Positions 8,111 to 16,911 are shown, numbered from the stretch's first letter. The stretch is 41,773 bases of DNA from Lachnospiraceae bacterium (GCA_015057275.1 SVEO01000002.1:1-41773); one strand, 5' to 3'. Notes: generated by a model not told the origin, from the sequence alone. Numbers and translations: made by a program.

Positions 8111-9733
8111 TTAGTTTAATCTTGTAACGCCTTCCGGTCTGTACTCTGGGAGTAACTTCGGAGAAACTACATCTGTTACAATGCCTGCATCTGCCATTTC
8201 CTTGCTGAACGCATCAACATGGGACAATGTAAGCTCGCCAACGGTAACTTCTTTGCACTTCTTAGAAGCCTGCTGACCTGCATTACGTCCGAATACGATA
8301 ATATCAAGTAAGGAGTTACCCATCAGACGGTTTCTTCCGTGGATACCGCCGACAGCTTCACCTGCTACGAACAGATTTTCAACGTCAGACATACCGTTTG
8401 CAGAAATTTTAATACCACCGTTCTGGTAGTGAAGGGTTGGGTAAATTACGATCGGCACTTCTCTCATGTCAATGCCGTATCTCATATACATACGAAGCAT
8501 ACCCGGAAGTCTCTTCTCCAAGGTTCCCTTACCGTGAATCATGTCGATCATCGGCGTATCTAACCAGATGCCTTCGGAAACCGGTGTTGGAACACCCTTG
8601 CCGCGTTCTTTACATTCACGAATGATTCCGGATGCTGCTACGTCTCTTGTTTCCAGTGGATGCATGAATACTTCGCCATCCACGTTTACGAACATCGCGC
8701 CCATGGAACGAACTTTTTCTGTTACCAATGCACCATAAATCTGTGCCGGGAATGCAACACCGGTCGGATGATACTGTAATGTATCCTGATATAACAGGGA
8801 AGCACCTGCACGATATGCAAGTACAAGACCGTCTGCTGTGGCACCGTAGTGATTGGATGTTGGGAATCCCTGATAGTGCATACGTCCTGCACCGCCTGTT
8901 GCGATGATTACACACTTCGCTTTCGCTACGAGGATTTCCTTTGTTTCCATATTCATAAGAACAGCACCTGCTGCCTTACCTTCATTATCCTTGATTAATT
9001 CGATAGCTGCGGTAAAATCTACAACCGGGATGCCTCTGTTGATAACTTCGTCACGAAGAACTCTCATAATTTCCGCACCGGAGTAGTCTGCTGCAGCGTG
9101 CATTCTCTTTCTGGATGTACCGCCGCCGTGGGTTGTAACCATTACGCCGTTTTCATCTTTATCGAATAATACACCTAACTTGTCAAGCCAATTTACAGCG
9201 GATGGGCCGTCTGTTACAAGCTTATGAACAAGTTCCGGTACATTCTTGAAGTGACCGCCGCCCATTACGTCTAAGTAGTGCTGAGCCGGAGAGTCATTTT
9301 CTTTATCTGCTGCCTGAATACCGCCTTCTGCCATCATCGTGTTGGCATCACCAATACGAAGCTTTGTAACGATCATAACGTTTGCGCCGCCTTCGTTTGC
9401 TTCGATTGCTGCCGATGCACCGGCACCACCGCCGCCGATAACTAATACGTCAACGTCATAATCCGGATTGGACAAGTCGATATCCATATCTTTAATTCTG
9501 CTGTTTGCCTGAAGAATTTCTACTAATTCCTTCGGAGCCTTCTGACCTGCGTTCGGTCCGATCTTAATTTCTTCAAAGCTGTCCAGATTATAATCCGGAT
9601 GGAATGCTTCTAATAAAGCTGTCTTCTGATCTGCTGTCATACGAACAGGTTCCGGTCCGTTTACACGAGCAGCTCTGCCGGCTTCTACCTTCTTAATAGA
9701 ATCCAACATCTCTTGTGTGTATGGTAAACTCAT
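8111..9733 (-). CDS. frdA: Soluble fumarate reductase flavoprotein subunit
   Basis: 540 aa. It has an N-terminal extension of about 90 residues, then an FAD-binding Rossmann motif (GGGGAGAS, 100-107) and the fumarate reductase/succinate dehydrogenase fold. The catalytic set is complete by comparison with E. coli FrdA: H322 in QYHPTG, T338-E339, the proton-shuttle R363 in ETRD, H435 in LHYQNGG and R469 in GRNRLMGNSL. The histidine that carries covalent FAD in quinone-linked enzymes is replaced by N131 (ANTMMAEGG), so FAD is probably non-covalent, as in L-aspartate oxidase and methanogen TfrA. There is no signal peptide, so it is cytosolic. It pairs with the iron-sulfur subunit 12 bp upstream; no membrane anchor genes exist. 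Aspartate oxidase is unlikely, because there are no nadA/nadC neighbours and there is a dedicated FrdB. It sits at the end of an Hdr-Flx operon. Confidence 0.88.
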   Translation of the reverse strand: MSLPYTQEMLDSIKKVEAGRAARVNGPEPVRMTADQKTALLEAFHPDYNLDSFEEIKIGPNAGQKAPKELVEILQANSRIKDMDIDLSNPDYDVDVLVIGGGGAGASAAIEANEGGANVMIVTKLRIGDANTMMAEGGIQAADKENDSPAQHYLDVMGGGHFKNVPELVHKLVTDGPSAVNWLDKLGVLFDKDENGVMVTTHGGGTSRKRMHAAADYSGAEIMRVLRDEVINRGIPVVDFTAAIELIKDNEGKAAGAVLMNMETKEILVAKAKCVIIATGGAGRMHYQGFPTSNHYGATADGLVLAYRAGASLLYQDTLQYHPTGVAFPAQIYGALVTEKVRSMGAMFVNVDGEVFMHPLETRDVAASGIIRECKERGKGVPTPVSEGIWLDTPMIDMIHGKGTLEKRLPGMLRMYMRYGIDMREVPIVIYPTLHYQNGGIKISANGMSDVENLFVAGEAVGGIHGRNRLMGNSLLDIIVFGRNAGQQASKKCKEVTVGELTLSHVDAFSKEMADAGIVTDVVSPKLLPEYRPEGVTRLN

Positions 9734-9745
9734 CTTAAATCCTCC

Positions 9746-10420
9746 TTACTTCTCAATCACTCTGGTGTTGTACATTTCCTTTAATTCGTCGATTGGTTTC
9801 GCCATGATGTCTGCCATCGCATCGTCGAATTCACCGTTTGCAATCGCGTTCACGCGGGTTGTTAAGTGTTCTGCTTCCGGCTTAATGTACTTTCCGGTTA
9901 ATCTTCTTGCAAGAAGTGCTACCTGTGGATGGGAAATACCAGCCGGGCAACGGGAAGAACATACGCCACACATTACGCAGTCGAAGGATTCTTCTGCACA
10001 TTTCTCATACTCGCCTCTCTGAGCATATGCGATGTACTGCATAACCTTTAAGCTTTGTGTACAAGCCTTTGTACATGCATTACAGCCTACGCAGCTATAA
10101 ATTTCAGGATATAACTGCATCATAATCTGTTCAGTCGGCTTAATTTCATTGATATTATAAATCTTCTTTTCTAATGGGAAGAACGGCAGTGTGGCAACAT
10201 ACATGTTGTCTTCTACCTTTGTGCTGCAGGCAAGACATCCGTGCAGCTGGTTTTCTCCCTTAATTCTGTAAATCGTTGCACAGGCACCGCAGAAACCGTT
10301 ACGGCAGCCGCAACCACGTACTAACTGATATCCGGCATATTCCATCGCTTCCATAATTGTCTTGCTCGCTGGTACAGAATACTTCTTGCCGAATAAATAT
10401 ACATTAATCATCTCTTCCAT
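9746..10420 (-). CDS. frdB: Fumarate reductase iron-sulfur subunit
   Basis: 224 aa. An N-terminal plant-type [2Fe-2S] domain (C39, C44, C47, C62) is followed by two complete [4Fe-4S] motifs (C110/C113/C116/C120 and C148/C151/C154/C158). Quinone-linked FrdB/SdhB proteins have a [3Fe-4S] cluster next to the quinone site; here both clusters look like ordinary four-Cys sites, which fits a soluble partner. Unlike methanogen TfrB there is no C-terminal CCG domain; a separate HdrB is encoded upstream instead. The start is ATG with GGAGG 6 nt before it. It follows flxA by 28 bp. It probably passes electrons between the Flx/Hdr module and FrdA. Confidence 0.86.
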   Translation of the reverse strand: MEEMINVYLFGKKYSVPASKTIMEAMEYAGYQLVRGCGCRNGFCGACATIYRIKGENQLHGCLACSTKVEDNMYVATLPFFPLEKKIYNINEIKPTEQIMMQLYPEIYSCVGCNACTKACTQSLKVMQYIAYAQRGEYEKCAEESFDCVMCGVCSSRCPAGISHPQVALLARRLTGKYIKPEAEHLTTRVNAIANGEFDDAMADIMAKPIDELKEMYNTRVIEK

Positions 10421-10448
10421 TGTAATCCTCCATGTTTAAAAAACCGAA

Positions 10449-11285
10449 TTAATATTCACTTGGCAATTGGTCTAACGCGTCGAAGCGGAATACCGGGCCA
10501 TCTTTACAAACGTACTTGTCACCGATATTACAACGGCCGCACTTACCGAAGCCACACTTCATACGAAGCTCCATCGTGGTGTAAACTTGCGTCTTTGCGA
10601 ATCCGCATTCCATCAAATTCTGCAAGGTGAATTTAATCATAATCGGCGGTCCACACATAACAACTGTTTTGTCTGTGCTGAAATTTAATTCTTTTACATA
10701 GTTAGGAACAAATCCTACATGTCCGTCCCATCCCTCGCTCGGTACATCGATGGTAAGGTGCACGTTCATACCTTCAGTCTTCATCCATTCTTCCTGCATT
10801 TCCTGGAAGTCAACAAGATCCGCCGGTGTTCTTGCACCGTATACAACATCAATCGTACCGTAGTCAGCACGGTTATCACGGCAGTAGTTAATTACGGAAC
10901 GAACCGGAGCAATACCGATACCTCCGGCGATGATTAAGAGGTTTTTGCCCTTTAATTCATCTTCTACCGGAAAGTGGTTTCCTAACGGTCCGCGGATGGT
11001 TACCTGCTGGCCGACTTCCATCTGATGGAGCCACTCGGTCAGGCATCCGCATTTCTTAATCGAGAATTCCATGAATTCTTTGTTGGTCGGTGAGGATGTA
11101 ATAGAAAACATCGCTTCACCAACGCCCGGGATGGACAGCATTGCGCACTGTCCAGGCATATGTTCAAATACCTTACCGCCATCCAAAGCATTGACACGGA
11201 ACGTCTTAACGTCCGGTGTATCCTGTCTGATATCGGTTACGATACCAATCTTTGGGATGAGCATATCTTCTCTTACTGCTGTCAT
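10449..11285 (-). CDS. flxA: NAD(P)H-binding flavoprotein of the Flx module (FlxA-like)
   Basis: 278 aa of the ferredoxin-NADP reductase / sulfhydrogenase-gamma family. It has an FAD-binding barrel with the MFSITSSP motif (59-66), an NAD(P)-binding domain with GGIGIAP (121-127) and CGPP (211-214), and a C-terminal [2Fe-2S] site (C244, C249, C252, C260). It is the expected entry point for NADH electrons. In Desulfovibrio the equivalent protein belongs to FlxABCD-HdrABC. The start overlaps the end of the upstream subunit gene almost exactly (1-nt gap), indicating translational coupling. Dihydroorotate dehydrogenase electron-transfer subunit is a related fold but would not sit in this operon. 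Confidence 0.85.
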   Translation of the reverse strand: MTAVREDMLIPKIGIVTDIRQDTPDVKTFRVNALDGGKVFEHMPGQCAMLSIPGVGEAMFSITSSPTNKEFMEFSIKKCGCLTEWLHQMEVGQQVTIRGPLGNHFPVEDELKGKNLLIIAGGIGIAPVRSVINYCRDNRADYGTIDVVYGARTPADLVDFQEMQEEWMKTEGMNVHLTIDVPSEGWDGHVGFVPNYVKELNFSTDKTVVMCGPPIMIKFTLQNLMECGFAKTQVYTTMELRMKCGFGKCGRCNIGDKYVCKDGPVFRFDALDQLPSEY

Positions 11286-11286
11286 A

Positions 11287-12318
11287 TTATTCTTTCACCC
11301 CCAGAGCTTTGATTACTTTTACGATGTTCATCTGAATCGGGCACTTGTTGATACAACGACCGCAACCGACACAGGAGTATTCTCCGTTGTTGTTTGCCGG
11401 GAAGTAAACTAACTTGTGCATGAATCTCTGTCTGAAACGCTCTACCTGACTATTACGGTTGTTGCCGTGCGCCATCATAGTAAAGTCGGAATACATACAG
11501 GAGTCCCAGCACCGGAATCTGCGAATGCCGTCTCCGGTATCATAATCGCGTACATCGTAGCACTGACATGTCGGGCACACGAAAGTACAAGTACCGCAGC
11601 CTAAACATGCTTTGGATAATTCAGCCCACTGAGGGTCATTGAACTTCTCCATCAGGTGTTCGCCGTCGAATCCTTCTAAGTTGAGGTTGGCAAACGGAAG
11701 CTTTTCTGTGATTGCCTTAATCGCATCCTTCTGCGCATTAACAGCAGCCACATCTTCTGCGGAAGCTTCTGCCAGCACTGCTGTCAGCTCTGCGGTAAAT
11801 GCTTCACCCTTTTCGGTCTTAGCTTCCCAGTATAAGGTGCCATCAACCAGCCATGTTACTACATCTCCGATTGGGTTTGCCGGGTCGATACCGAATACGG
11901 TACAGAAGCAGGATTCCTCTGGCTGTCCGCACGCCATAGTGATAACAAGACCGTGTTCTCTGCGCATCTGATAATATGTATCCACTGGCTTGCTTAAGTA
12001 TACGCTGTCAAGGATTTCGAAGCTCTTCGCATCACAGGCACGCACGCCCATGATAACAAAGTCATCCATATCGTCGGAAGGCTGTTCGATTTCAATCGCC
12101 TTATCCTTCACTTTAAATGACATTAAATGTTCGCTCTGTGGGAAGAAAGCGTCCTTGGCAGACTTTACTGTCTTTAATACGTCAAGACGTACCTTTGCGT
12201 CTTCCTCCCAAAGATAAAAGCCAACTTCTCCTGCCTTTTCGATTGGTAAATATAATTTTCTTAACTCAGCGATGGCAGAAAAAAGTGTCTTCATTTCATT
12301 ACTTGTAAATTTTAACAT
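11287..12318 (-). CDS. Dicluster ferredoxin-type subunit of the Flx module (FlxB-like, AsrA/hydrogenase-beta family)
   Basis: 343 aa. An N-terminal domain contains MGVRACD and a Cys cluster near 130-139 (ACGQPEESCFC), typical of the sulfhydrogenase beta / anaerobic sulfite reductase A family. A C-terminal pair of [4Fe-4S] motifs follows: C238/C241/C244/C248 and C316/C319/C322/C326. Extra cysteines at 251, 253, 270 and 274 lie between them. It probably wires FlxA to the rest of the complex. It begins 2 bp after the next upstream subunit gene, with GGGAAG ahead of the ATG. Which of FlxB and FlxC it matches best would need alignment. Confidence 0.8.
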   Translation of the reverse strand: MLKFTSNEMKTLFSAIAELRKLYLPIEKAGEVGFYLWEEDAKVRLDVLKTVKSAKDAFFPQSEHLMSFKVKDKAIEIEQPSDDMDDFVIMGVRACDAKSFEILDSVYLSKPVDTYYQMRREHGLVITMACGQPEESCFCTVFGIDPANPIGDVVTWLVDGTLYWEAKTEKGEAFTAELTAVLAEASAEDVAAVNAQKDAIKAITEKLPFANLNLEGFDGEHLMEKFNDPQWAELSKACLGCGTCTFVCPTCQCYDVRDYDTGDGIRRFRCWDSCMYSDFTMMAHGNNRNSQVERFRQRFMHKLVYFPANNNGEYSCVGCGRCINKCPIQMNIVKVIKALGVKE

Positions 12319-12320
12319 TC

Positions 12321-13289
12321 TTACTTCCCGCCTTTCTGATAAACGATGCTAGGTTCTACATCGTCTTTTGTGAAATTTGTGAGCGGTCCCTTTGTTTCCG
12401 CATCTGCGCCTGCCTGATACTCGCCGTACAACTCGTTCATTTCCTTGATGTACTTACGGTTTAACAGATGCAACGGAATGTTCTGCGGACATACTCTTGA
12501 ACACTCGCCGCAGTCAGTACAACGTCCTGCCACGTGGAATGCACGAATGATGTGGAACATGTTCTCTTCGAATTCATCCGTATTTGCCTTGGCAGCTACG
12601 CCGGAATTCGCATTATCGAAGATGCACTTATGGCAGTTACATACCGGACACGCGTTTCGGCACGCGTTACAACGGATACACTTGGAAAGCTGCTCTCTCC
12701 AGAATGCAAAACGTTCTTCTGCGGTCATAGCTTCGAGTGCTTCCACCTCTGCGAAACGGTCCTTACGCGGTCTGTCGTATGGCTCTTCTTCAATAATTTC
12801 ATCATATACAACGTGTGTCTTCTGACATACGGAGCATTTTTCGTATAATACGTCGTTACGGTCACATTCGCAGTCACCGTACAATGTGGAAACCTTAAGG
12901 GTGTCACCTGCAGTTTCTTCTACGGAAAGGATACCTTTTACGCCCTGTGCCTTGATGGCCTCTACGTTTACCTTGCCACGGCAAGGAATTGCAACTACAT
13001 ATACATTTTCTGTTTTAATTCTGTGTTCCTTTACCAACTGATTATAGCTGTAAGTATCACATGGCTTCAATAAAACAGCCATCTTGCCGCCCTTAGCACT
13101 TTCAGAAATCAGGTACTTACTTAAATTGCTTCCGCAGAAATCATCATATACGAAACCGTCAAGTCCTGTGTCCTTTGTGAATACCGCAGGAGTTCTGTCA
13201 TAAGAGAACTCGCCGGTCTTCCAGCCGAGTACTCTGTCAACTGTGTCGTTAGCGAACAGTTCATTGATTTTATCTACTATTTTTTGCAT
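12321..13289 (-). CDS. Iron-sulfur subunit of the Flx module (FlxC-like, FrhB/FdhB-type)
   Basis: 322 aa. The N-terminal half resembles the beta subunits of F420-linked hydrogenase and formate dehydrogenase (LLKPCDTYSY, VAIPCRG) and carries its own Cys motifs (C140/C142, C152/C155). The C-terminal half has two [4Fe-4S] motifs, C204/C207/C210/C214 and C257/C260/C263/C267, with added cysteines at 217, 219 and 222. The start codon lies 13 bp inside the preceding MvhD-like gene and has GAGGG before it, so translation is coupled. Family membership is clear; the exact electron route is inferred from neighbouring FlxA, MvhD and HdrA. Confidence 0.8.
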   Translation of the reverse strand: MQKIVDKINELFANDTVDRVLGWKTGEFSYDRTPAVFTKDTGLDGFVYDDFCGSNLSKYLISESAKGGKMAVLLKPCDTYSYNQLVKEHRIKTENVYVVAIPCRGKVNVEAIKAQGVKGILSVEETAGDTLKVSTLYGDCECDRNDVLYEKCSVCQKTHVVYDEIIEEEPYDRPRKDRFAEVEALEAMTAEERFAFWREQLSKCIRCNACRNACPVCNCHKCIFDNANSGVAAKANTDEFEENMFHIIRAFHVAGRCTDCGECSRVCPQNIPLHLLNRKYIKEMNELYGEYQAGADAETKGPLTNFTKDDVEPSIVYQKGGK

Positions 13290-13720
13290 CTAAGATCCCT
13301 CAACTTTCTGTTTTCACCAAGCTTTGTCACTGTTTCAATAAAGTCGTTCATGGTAGCTGCGAACTTGGCACCTTCGGCTGCGGAAACCCATTCAACTCTG
13401 GTTCTTTCACGTTCGATTCCCATGTAATCTAACATGGAGAATAACATTGTCATTCTTCTTCTTGCGTAATAGTTACCGGTGGAGTAATGGCAGTCGCCAG
13501 GGTGGCATCCGCACATAATTACGCCGTCAGCACCCTTTTCGAATGCACGGAGGATGAACAGCGGATTTACTCGACAAGAACATGGTACGCGAATAATCTT
13601 TACATCTGCCGGATAAGACAGACGGCCGGAACCTGCAAGGTCTGCACCGGCATAACTACACCAGTTACAACAAAATGCAACGATGGTTGGCTTAAATTCT
13701 TTGCTCTCGTTTACTTGCAT
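13277..13720 (-). CDS. mvhD: MvhD-like [2Fe-2S] electron-transfer subunit (FlxD-like)
   Basis: 147 aa, the length of methanogen MvhD. Cysteines occur in FCCNWCSYAGAD (C17, C18, C21), CSCR (C47, C49) and MCGCHPGDCHY (C70, C72, C77), the family pattern. MvhD hands electrons from a hydrogenase or dehydrogenase to HdrA. Here no hydrogenase large subunit is present, so the donor should be the NADH-linked FlxA. It overlaps hdrA by 10 bp upstream and the following subunit by 13 bp, which argues for a stoichiometric complex. Confidence 0.9.
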   Translation of the reverse strand: MQVNESKEFKPTIVAFCCNWCSYAGADLAGSGRLSYPADVKIIRVPCSCRVNPLFILRAFEKGADGVIMCGCHPGDCHYSTGNYYARRRMTMLFSMLDYMGIERERTRVEWVSAAEGAKFAATMNDFIETVTKLGENRKLRDLRCKK

Positions 13721-15693
13721 ATTGCATCTACCTCCGCCATAATCTGTCTATTTGTGAAGCCCTTTAAGTCCATTGCTCCAGATGGGCAAGTTACAGTACA
13801 AGCACCGCAACCCTGGCAAACTGCTTCGTTTACACGTGCAAATCTGCGCACCTCACGCACTCCCGGACCTCTTACTTCTTCTTCTACGTAGCTGATAGCG
13901 CCGTACGGACATACGTTAGCACACTGGGAGCAGCCGTTACAAATCATCGGGTCTGCACCTGCTACACATGGGTTACCAGTTAAATAATCTTTTGCTAAAA
14001 GGCCGATTACCTTTGCAGCCGCAGCACTTGCCTGAGATACCGTCTCCGGAACATCCTTTGGTCCCTGACAAGTACCGGATAAGAAGATACCGGCAGTCGG
14101 AGATTCAACCGGACGTAACTTTGCATGCGCTTCGGTAAAGAAGTCGTTTGTATCCATGGAAGCGGTCAGCATCGTAGCAACGCTTCTAGCGGATTCATCC
14201 GGTTCGATTGCAGTCGCAAGAACGACTAAATCTGCCGGAATGGTAAGCTGTTCGTTGGACAGCAAATCGGAGCCCTGAACCATCATCTTACCGTTTTCTT
14301 CGTAAACCTTACCTACCTGACCTTTGATGTACTCAACGCCATATTCCTCAACGGCACGACGGTAGAATTCATCAAAGTTCTTTCCAGGGGTACGAACATC
14401 AATATAGAATACCTTAACATCCATTTCCGGATAGTGGTCTTTTGTCAAAATTGCGTGCTTCGCCGTGTACATACAGCAGATCTTGGAGCAGTAGCTCTTA
14501 TCTCTGCAGGACTGCCCTCTGGAACCTACACACTGAATAAATACGATTCTCTTTGGCTTCTTACCATCGGACGGACGAACGACATGTCCCTTGGTAGGAC
14601 CTGCAGCATTCATCAAACGCTCGTATTCCAAAGATGTTACAACGTCCGGATACTGATAACCTAACTCACCAAACTTATCAAGCTTAATCGGGTTAAAGCC
14701 GGTCGCTGCCACAATCGCACCGTACTGTTCTTCGATAATCTCATCTTTCTGCGTGTAATCGATGGCCTTTGCCTCACAAACTCTTTCACAAAGTCCGCAC
14801 TTACCGGTCTTTAACTTAATGCAGGCGTTCGGGTCAATCACGGCTAACTTCGGAACTGCCTGTGCGAATGGAATGTAAATCGCCGGTCTTGTGTCAAGTC
14901 CCATGTTGAACTCGTTACGAGCCTTCTTGGACGGACACTTTTCGGTACAGGCACCACAGCCGGTACAAAGGTCTTCTTTTACATATCTCGCTTTTTTGCG
15001 AATCTTAACGGTAAAGTTACCTACGAAACCGGAAACGGATTCAACTTCACTGTAAGAATAAATTTTAACATTTTCATTTGCTGCTACGTCCACCATCTTC
15101 GGTGTGAGGATACAAGCGGAACAGTCGAGCGTTGGGAATGTCTTATCAAGCTGAGCCATCTTACCGCCGATTGTCGGCTTCTTTTCCACGATATCTACCT
15201 TATAACCTGCATCTGCGATATCCAATGCTGTCTGGATACCTGCAATACCACCGCCGATGACAAGCGCACGCTTGGTAACCGGACTGGTGCCTGCGGTTAA
15301 AGGCTTATTTAAATTAAGCTTTGCAACTGCAGCGCGAAGCAATACTTTTGCTTTTTCTGTTGCAACTTCCATATCCTTGTGAATCCAGGAACACTGTTCA
15401 CGGATATTGGCAATTTCTACCATGTATGGGTTTAATCCTGCTGCCTGCGCAGTCTTACGGAATGTCGTCTCATGCATTCTTGGAGAACAAGAGGCAATGA
15501 CGATACCGGTCAGGCCGTATTCTTTAATTGCCTGTTTAATCATGGTCTGGCCGCTTTCAGAACACATATACTGGTAATCTGTTGCATATACTACGCCAGG
15601 ACAACTGTAAGCAGATTCAGCAACTGCTTTTACATCAACCGTGGCTGCAATATTACTACCGCACCAACATACAAATACACCTATTTTCTGCAT
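13711..15693 (-). CDS. hdrA: Heterodisulfide reductase subunit A-like flavoprotein (candidate bifurcating subunit)
   Basis: 660 aa, full length for HdrA. An N-terminal Cys-rich domain (C9, C11, C44, C69) is followed by a thioredoxin-reductase-like FAD domain with GGGIAG (147-152), the conserved CSACILTPK (191-199), and an inserted two-cluster ferredoxin (CTGCGACTEKCP at 243-254; CGLCERVC at 299-306). A second FAD half comes next, and a C-terminal ferredoxin with two CxxCxxCxxxCP motifs lies in the last 80 residues. In methanogens the FAD of HdrA bifurcates electrons between ferredoxin and the HdrBC acceptor. The set of clusters here is complete, so bifurcation is possible but not proven. The start has GGTGG about 9 nt upstream. 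It is flanked by hdrC and the mvhD-like gene. Confidence 0.92.
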   Translation of the reverse strand: MQKIGVFVCWCGSNIAATVDVKAVAESAYSCPGVVYATDYQYMCSESGQTMIKQAIKEYGLTGIVIASCSPRMHETTFRKTAQAAGLNPYMVEIANIREQCSWIHKDMEVATEKAKVLLRAAVAKLNLNKPLTAGTSPVTKRALVIGGGIAGIQTALDIADAGYKVDIVEKKPTIGGKMAQLDKTFPTLDCSACILTPKMVDVAANENVKIYSYSEVESVSGFVGNFTVKIRKKARYVKEDLCTGCGACTEKCPSKKARNEFNMGLDTRPAIYIPFAQAVPKLAVIDPNACIKLKTGKCGLCERVCEAKAIDYTQKDEIIEEQYGAIVAATGFNPIKLDKFGELGYQYPDVVTSLEYERLMNAAGPTKGHVVRPSDGKKPKRIVFIQCVGSRGQSCRDKSYCSKICCMYTAKHAILTKDHYPEMDVKVFYIDVRTPGKNFDEFYRRAVEEYGVEYIKGQVGKVYEENGKMMVQGSDLLSNEQLTIPADLVVLATAIEPDESARSVATMLTASMDTNDFFTEAHAKLRPVESPTAGIFLSGTCQGPKDVPETVSQASAAAAKVIGLLAKDYLTGNPCVAGADPMICNGCSQCANVCPYGAISYVEEEVRGPGVREVRRFARVNEAVCQGCGACTVTCPSGAMDLKGFTNRQIMAEVDAICK

Positions 15694-15716
15694 GTTCTTT
15701 TTCCACCTTCTTTGAA

Positions 15717-16109
15717 TTATTTGCTGTACTTTCTAAACGCACTGACAAGTGCCTGCTGAGGAAGATTTTCATCCATCAGACAAGGAATCTGTTCAGGCTT
15801 TAACTTGTTCATACCCTGTTCGCGAATCACAGTTAAACGAACTGCTTCAATCAGCTTCGCAGGCTTAACATCTCTTGGGCAACGTTCCACACAGGCGAAG
15901 CAGGATAAGCAATTGTAGATTGCTTCTGACTTCATCAGAGGTTCTAAGTTTCCTCTTCTTACCATGGAAACGAACTGGTGTGGGTGATACTCCATCGCAT
16001 CATATGCAGGGCATGCGCCGGAGCACTTACCACACTGCATACATTTCAATGGGTTTACACCACTCATTTGAAGGATGATCTCAGCCTGTTCTTTATAATT
16101 TGTAGTCAC
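15717..16109 (-). CDS. hdrC: Heterodisulfide reductase subunit C-like ferredoxin
   Basis: 130 aa, shorter than methanogen HdrC but with both [4Fe-4S] motifs: C23/C26/C29/C33 and C67/C70/C73/C77. It links HdrA to HdrB. The start codon is GTG, supported by GGAGG 9 nt upstream. It lies between hdrB (19 bp upstream) and hdrA (23 bp downstream). Confidence 0.88.
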   Translation of the reverse strand: MTTNYKEQAEIILQMSGVNPLKCMQCGKCSGACPAYDAMEYHPHQFVSMVRRGNLEPLMKSEAIYNCLSCFACVERCPRDVKPAKLIEAVRLTVIREQGMNKLKPEQIPCLMDENLPQQALVSAFRKYSK

Positions 16110-16128
16110 TGTTTTCTTCCTCCTTTTC

Positions 16129-16911
16129 TTACTTTACGCCCAATGCTTCTGCTAAAAGCTCTGTGAAATAGTAAACCGGAATCTGATGTTCGGTTCCGTT
16201 GGTCGTTAAATTGTACAAGCAAAGCGGGCAGGCAGTGATTAACATCTCTGCACCATTTCCTTCTGCGGACGCCAGCACTTTGTTGCTCTTCTTCTCGGCC
16301 AATCCCTTATCCTGAAGAGTAACGTATCCACCGCAGCATTCGTTACGGAATGGATATACAACCGGAGTTGCGCCCAGTGCCTTGATGAAATCTTCAATGA
16401 TGGTCGGATTTTCCGGATCATCAAAGCCCATCTCGCTGCTTGGTCTTAAAAGCATACAACCATAATATGCGCCGATTTTCTTATCCTTCAGAGGGTTTAC
16501 AACCTTCTTCTTTATCTCGTCAAAACCGACAATGTCGCGAAGCATTTCCAAATAGTGGATGACGTTCGTCTCGCCCTTATACGGTTCTGCCAGTTCCATG
16601 TAATTGTTTGCACGTGTGCAAATATCATCGTTTGTCTGCATGTCATGATTTACACGCTTTAACACGTGATGACAGGCGGAACATACGGTGATTAAGTCCT
16701 GTCCCTTTTCCTTCGCACTGTTCAAGGTACGAATGGAGGACAGCTTTGTTGCAATTTCGTCCTGTGCCTGCGGATAAACACCGCCGCAGCACTGCCACTC
16801 GTCAATTTCTTCTAAAGTAATCCCGAGCGCCTCTGCAGACTTCTTTGCATACATGTCCAAATCCTTTGCCTTTGTTTTCAGGGTACAACCCGGATAGTAA
16901 CTGTATGTCAT
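16129..16911 (-). CDS. hdrB: Heterodisulfide reductase subunit B-like protein with two CCG domains
   Basis: 260 aa from the ATG at 16911, where the protein begins MTYSYYPGCTL like other HdrB proteins. Two complete CCG motifs are present: C9, C41-C42, C77/C80 and C152, C192-C193, C228/C231. In methanogen HdrB these bind two noncubane [4Fe-4S] clusters that reduce a disulfide, so the site appears catalytically complete. The start is uncertain: GGAGG sits 1 nt before an in-frame TTG at 16938 and 28 nt before the ATG, with a small hairpin between. The substrate is unknown, since this organism should lack CoM/CoB; it may serve as an electron relay to FrdB or reduce a low-molecular-weight or protein disulfide. 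First Hdr gene after fumarase. Confidence 0.88.
   Translation of the reverse strand: MTYSYYPGCTLKTKAKDLDMYAKKSAEALGITLEEIDEWQCCGGVYPQAQDEIATKLSSIRTLNSAKEKGQDLITVCSACHHVLKRVNHDMQTNDDICTRANNYMELAEPYKGETNVIHYLEMLRDIVGFDEIKKKVVNPLKDKKIGAYYGCMLLRPSSEMGFDDPENPTIIEDFIKALGATPVVYPFRNECCGGYVTLQDKGLAEKKSNKVLASAEGNGAEMLITACPLCLYNLTTNGTEHQIPVYYFTELLAEALGVK

Noticed and set aside
8111-9733. L-aspartate oxidase (NadB) as the identity of the flavoprotein
   Set aside because: A dedicated iron-sulfur subunit gene lies directly upstream, with fumarase and malate dehydrogenase in the same operon, and no nadA or nadC is nearby.
13487-13891. Long plus-strand frame opposite the mvhD-like and hdrA genes
   Set aside because: It lies antisense to strongly coding iron-sulfur genes, has no ribosome site and a low-complexity composition; it is a shadow of the real frame.
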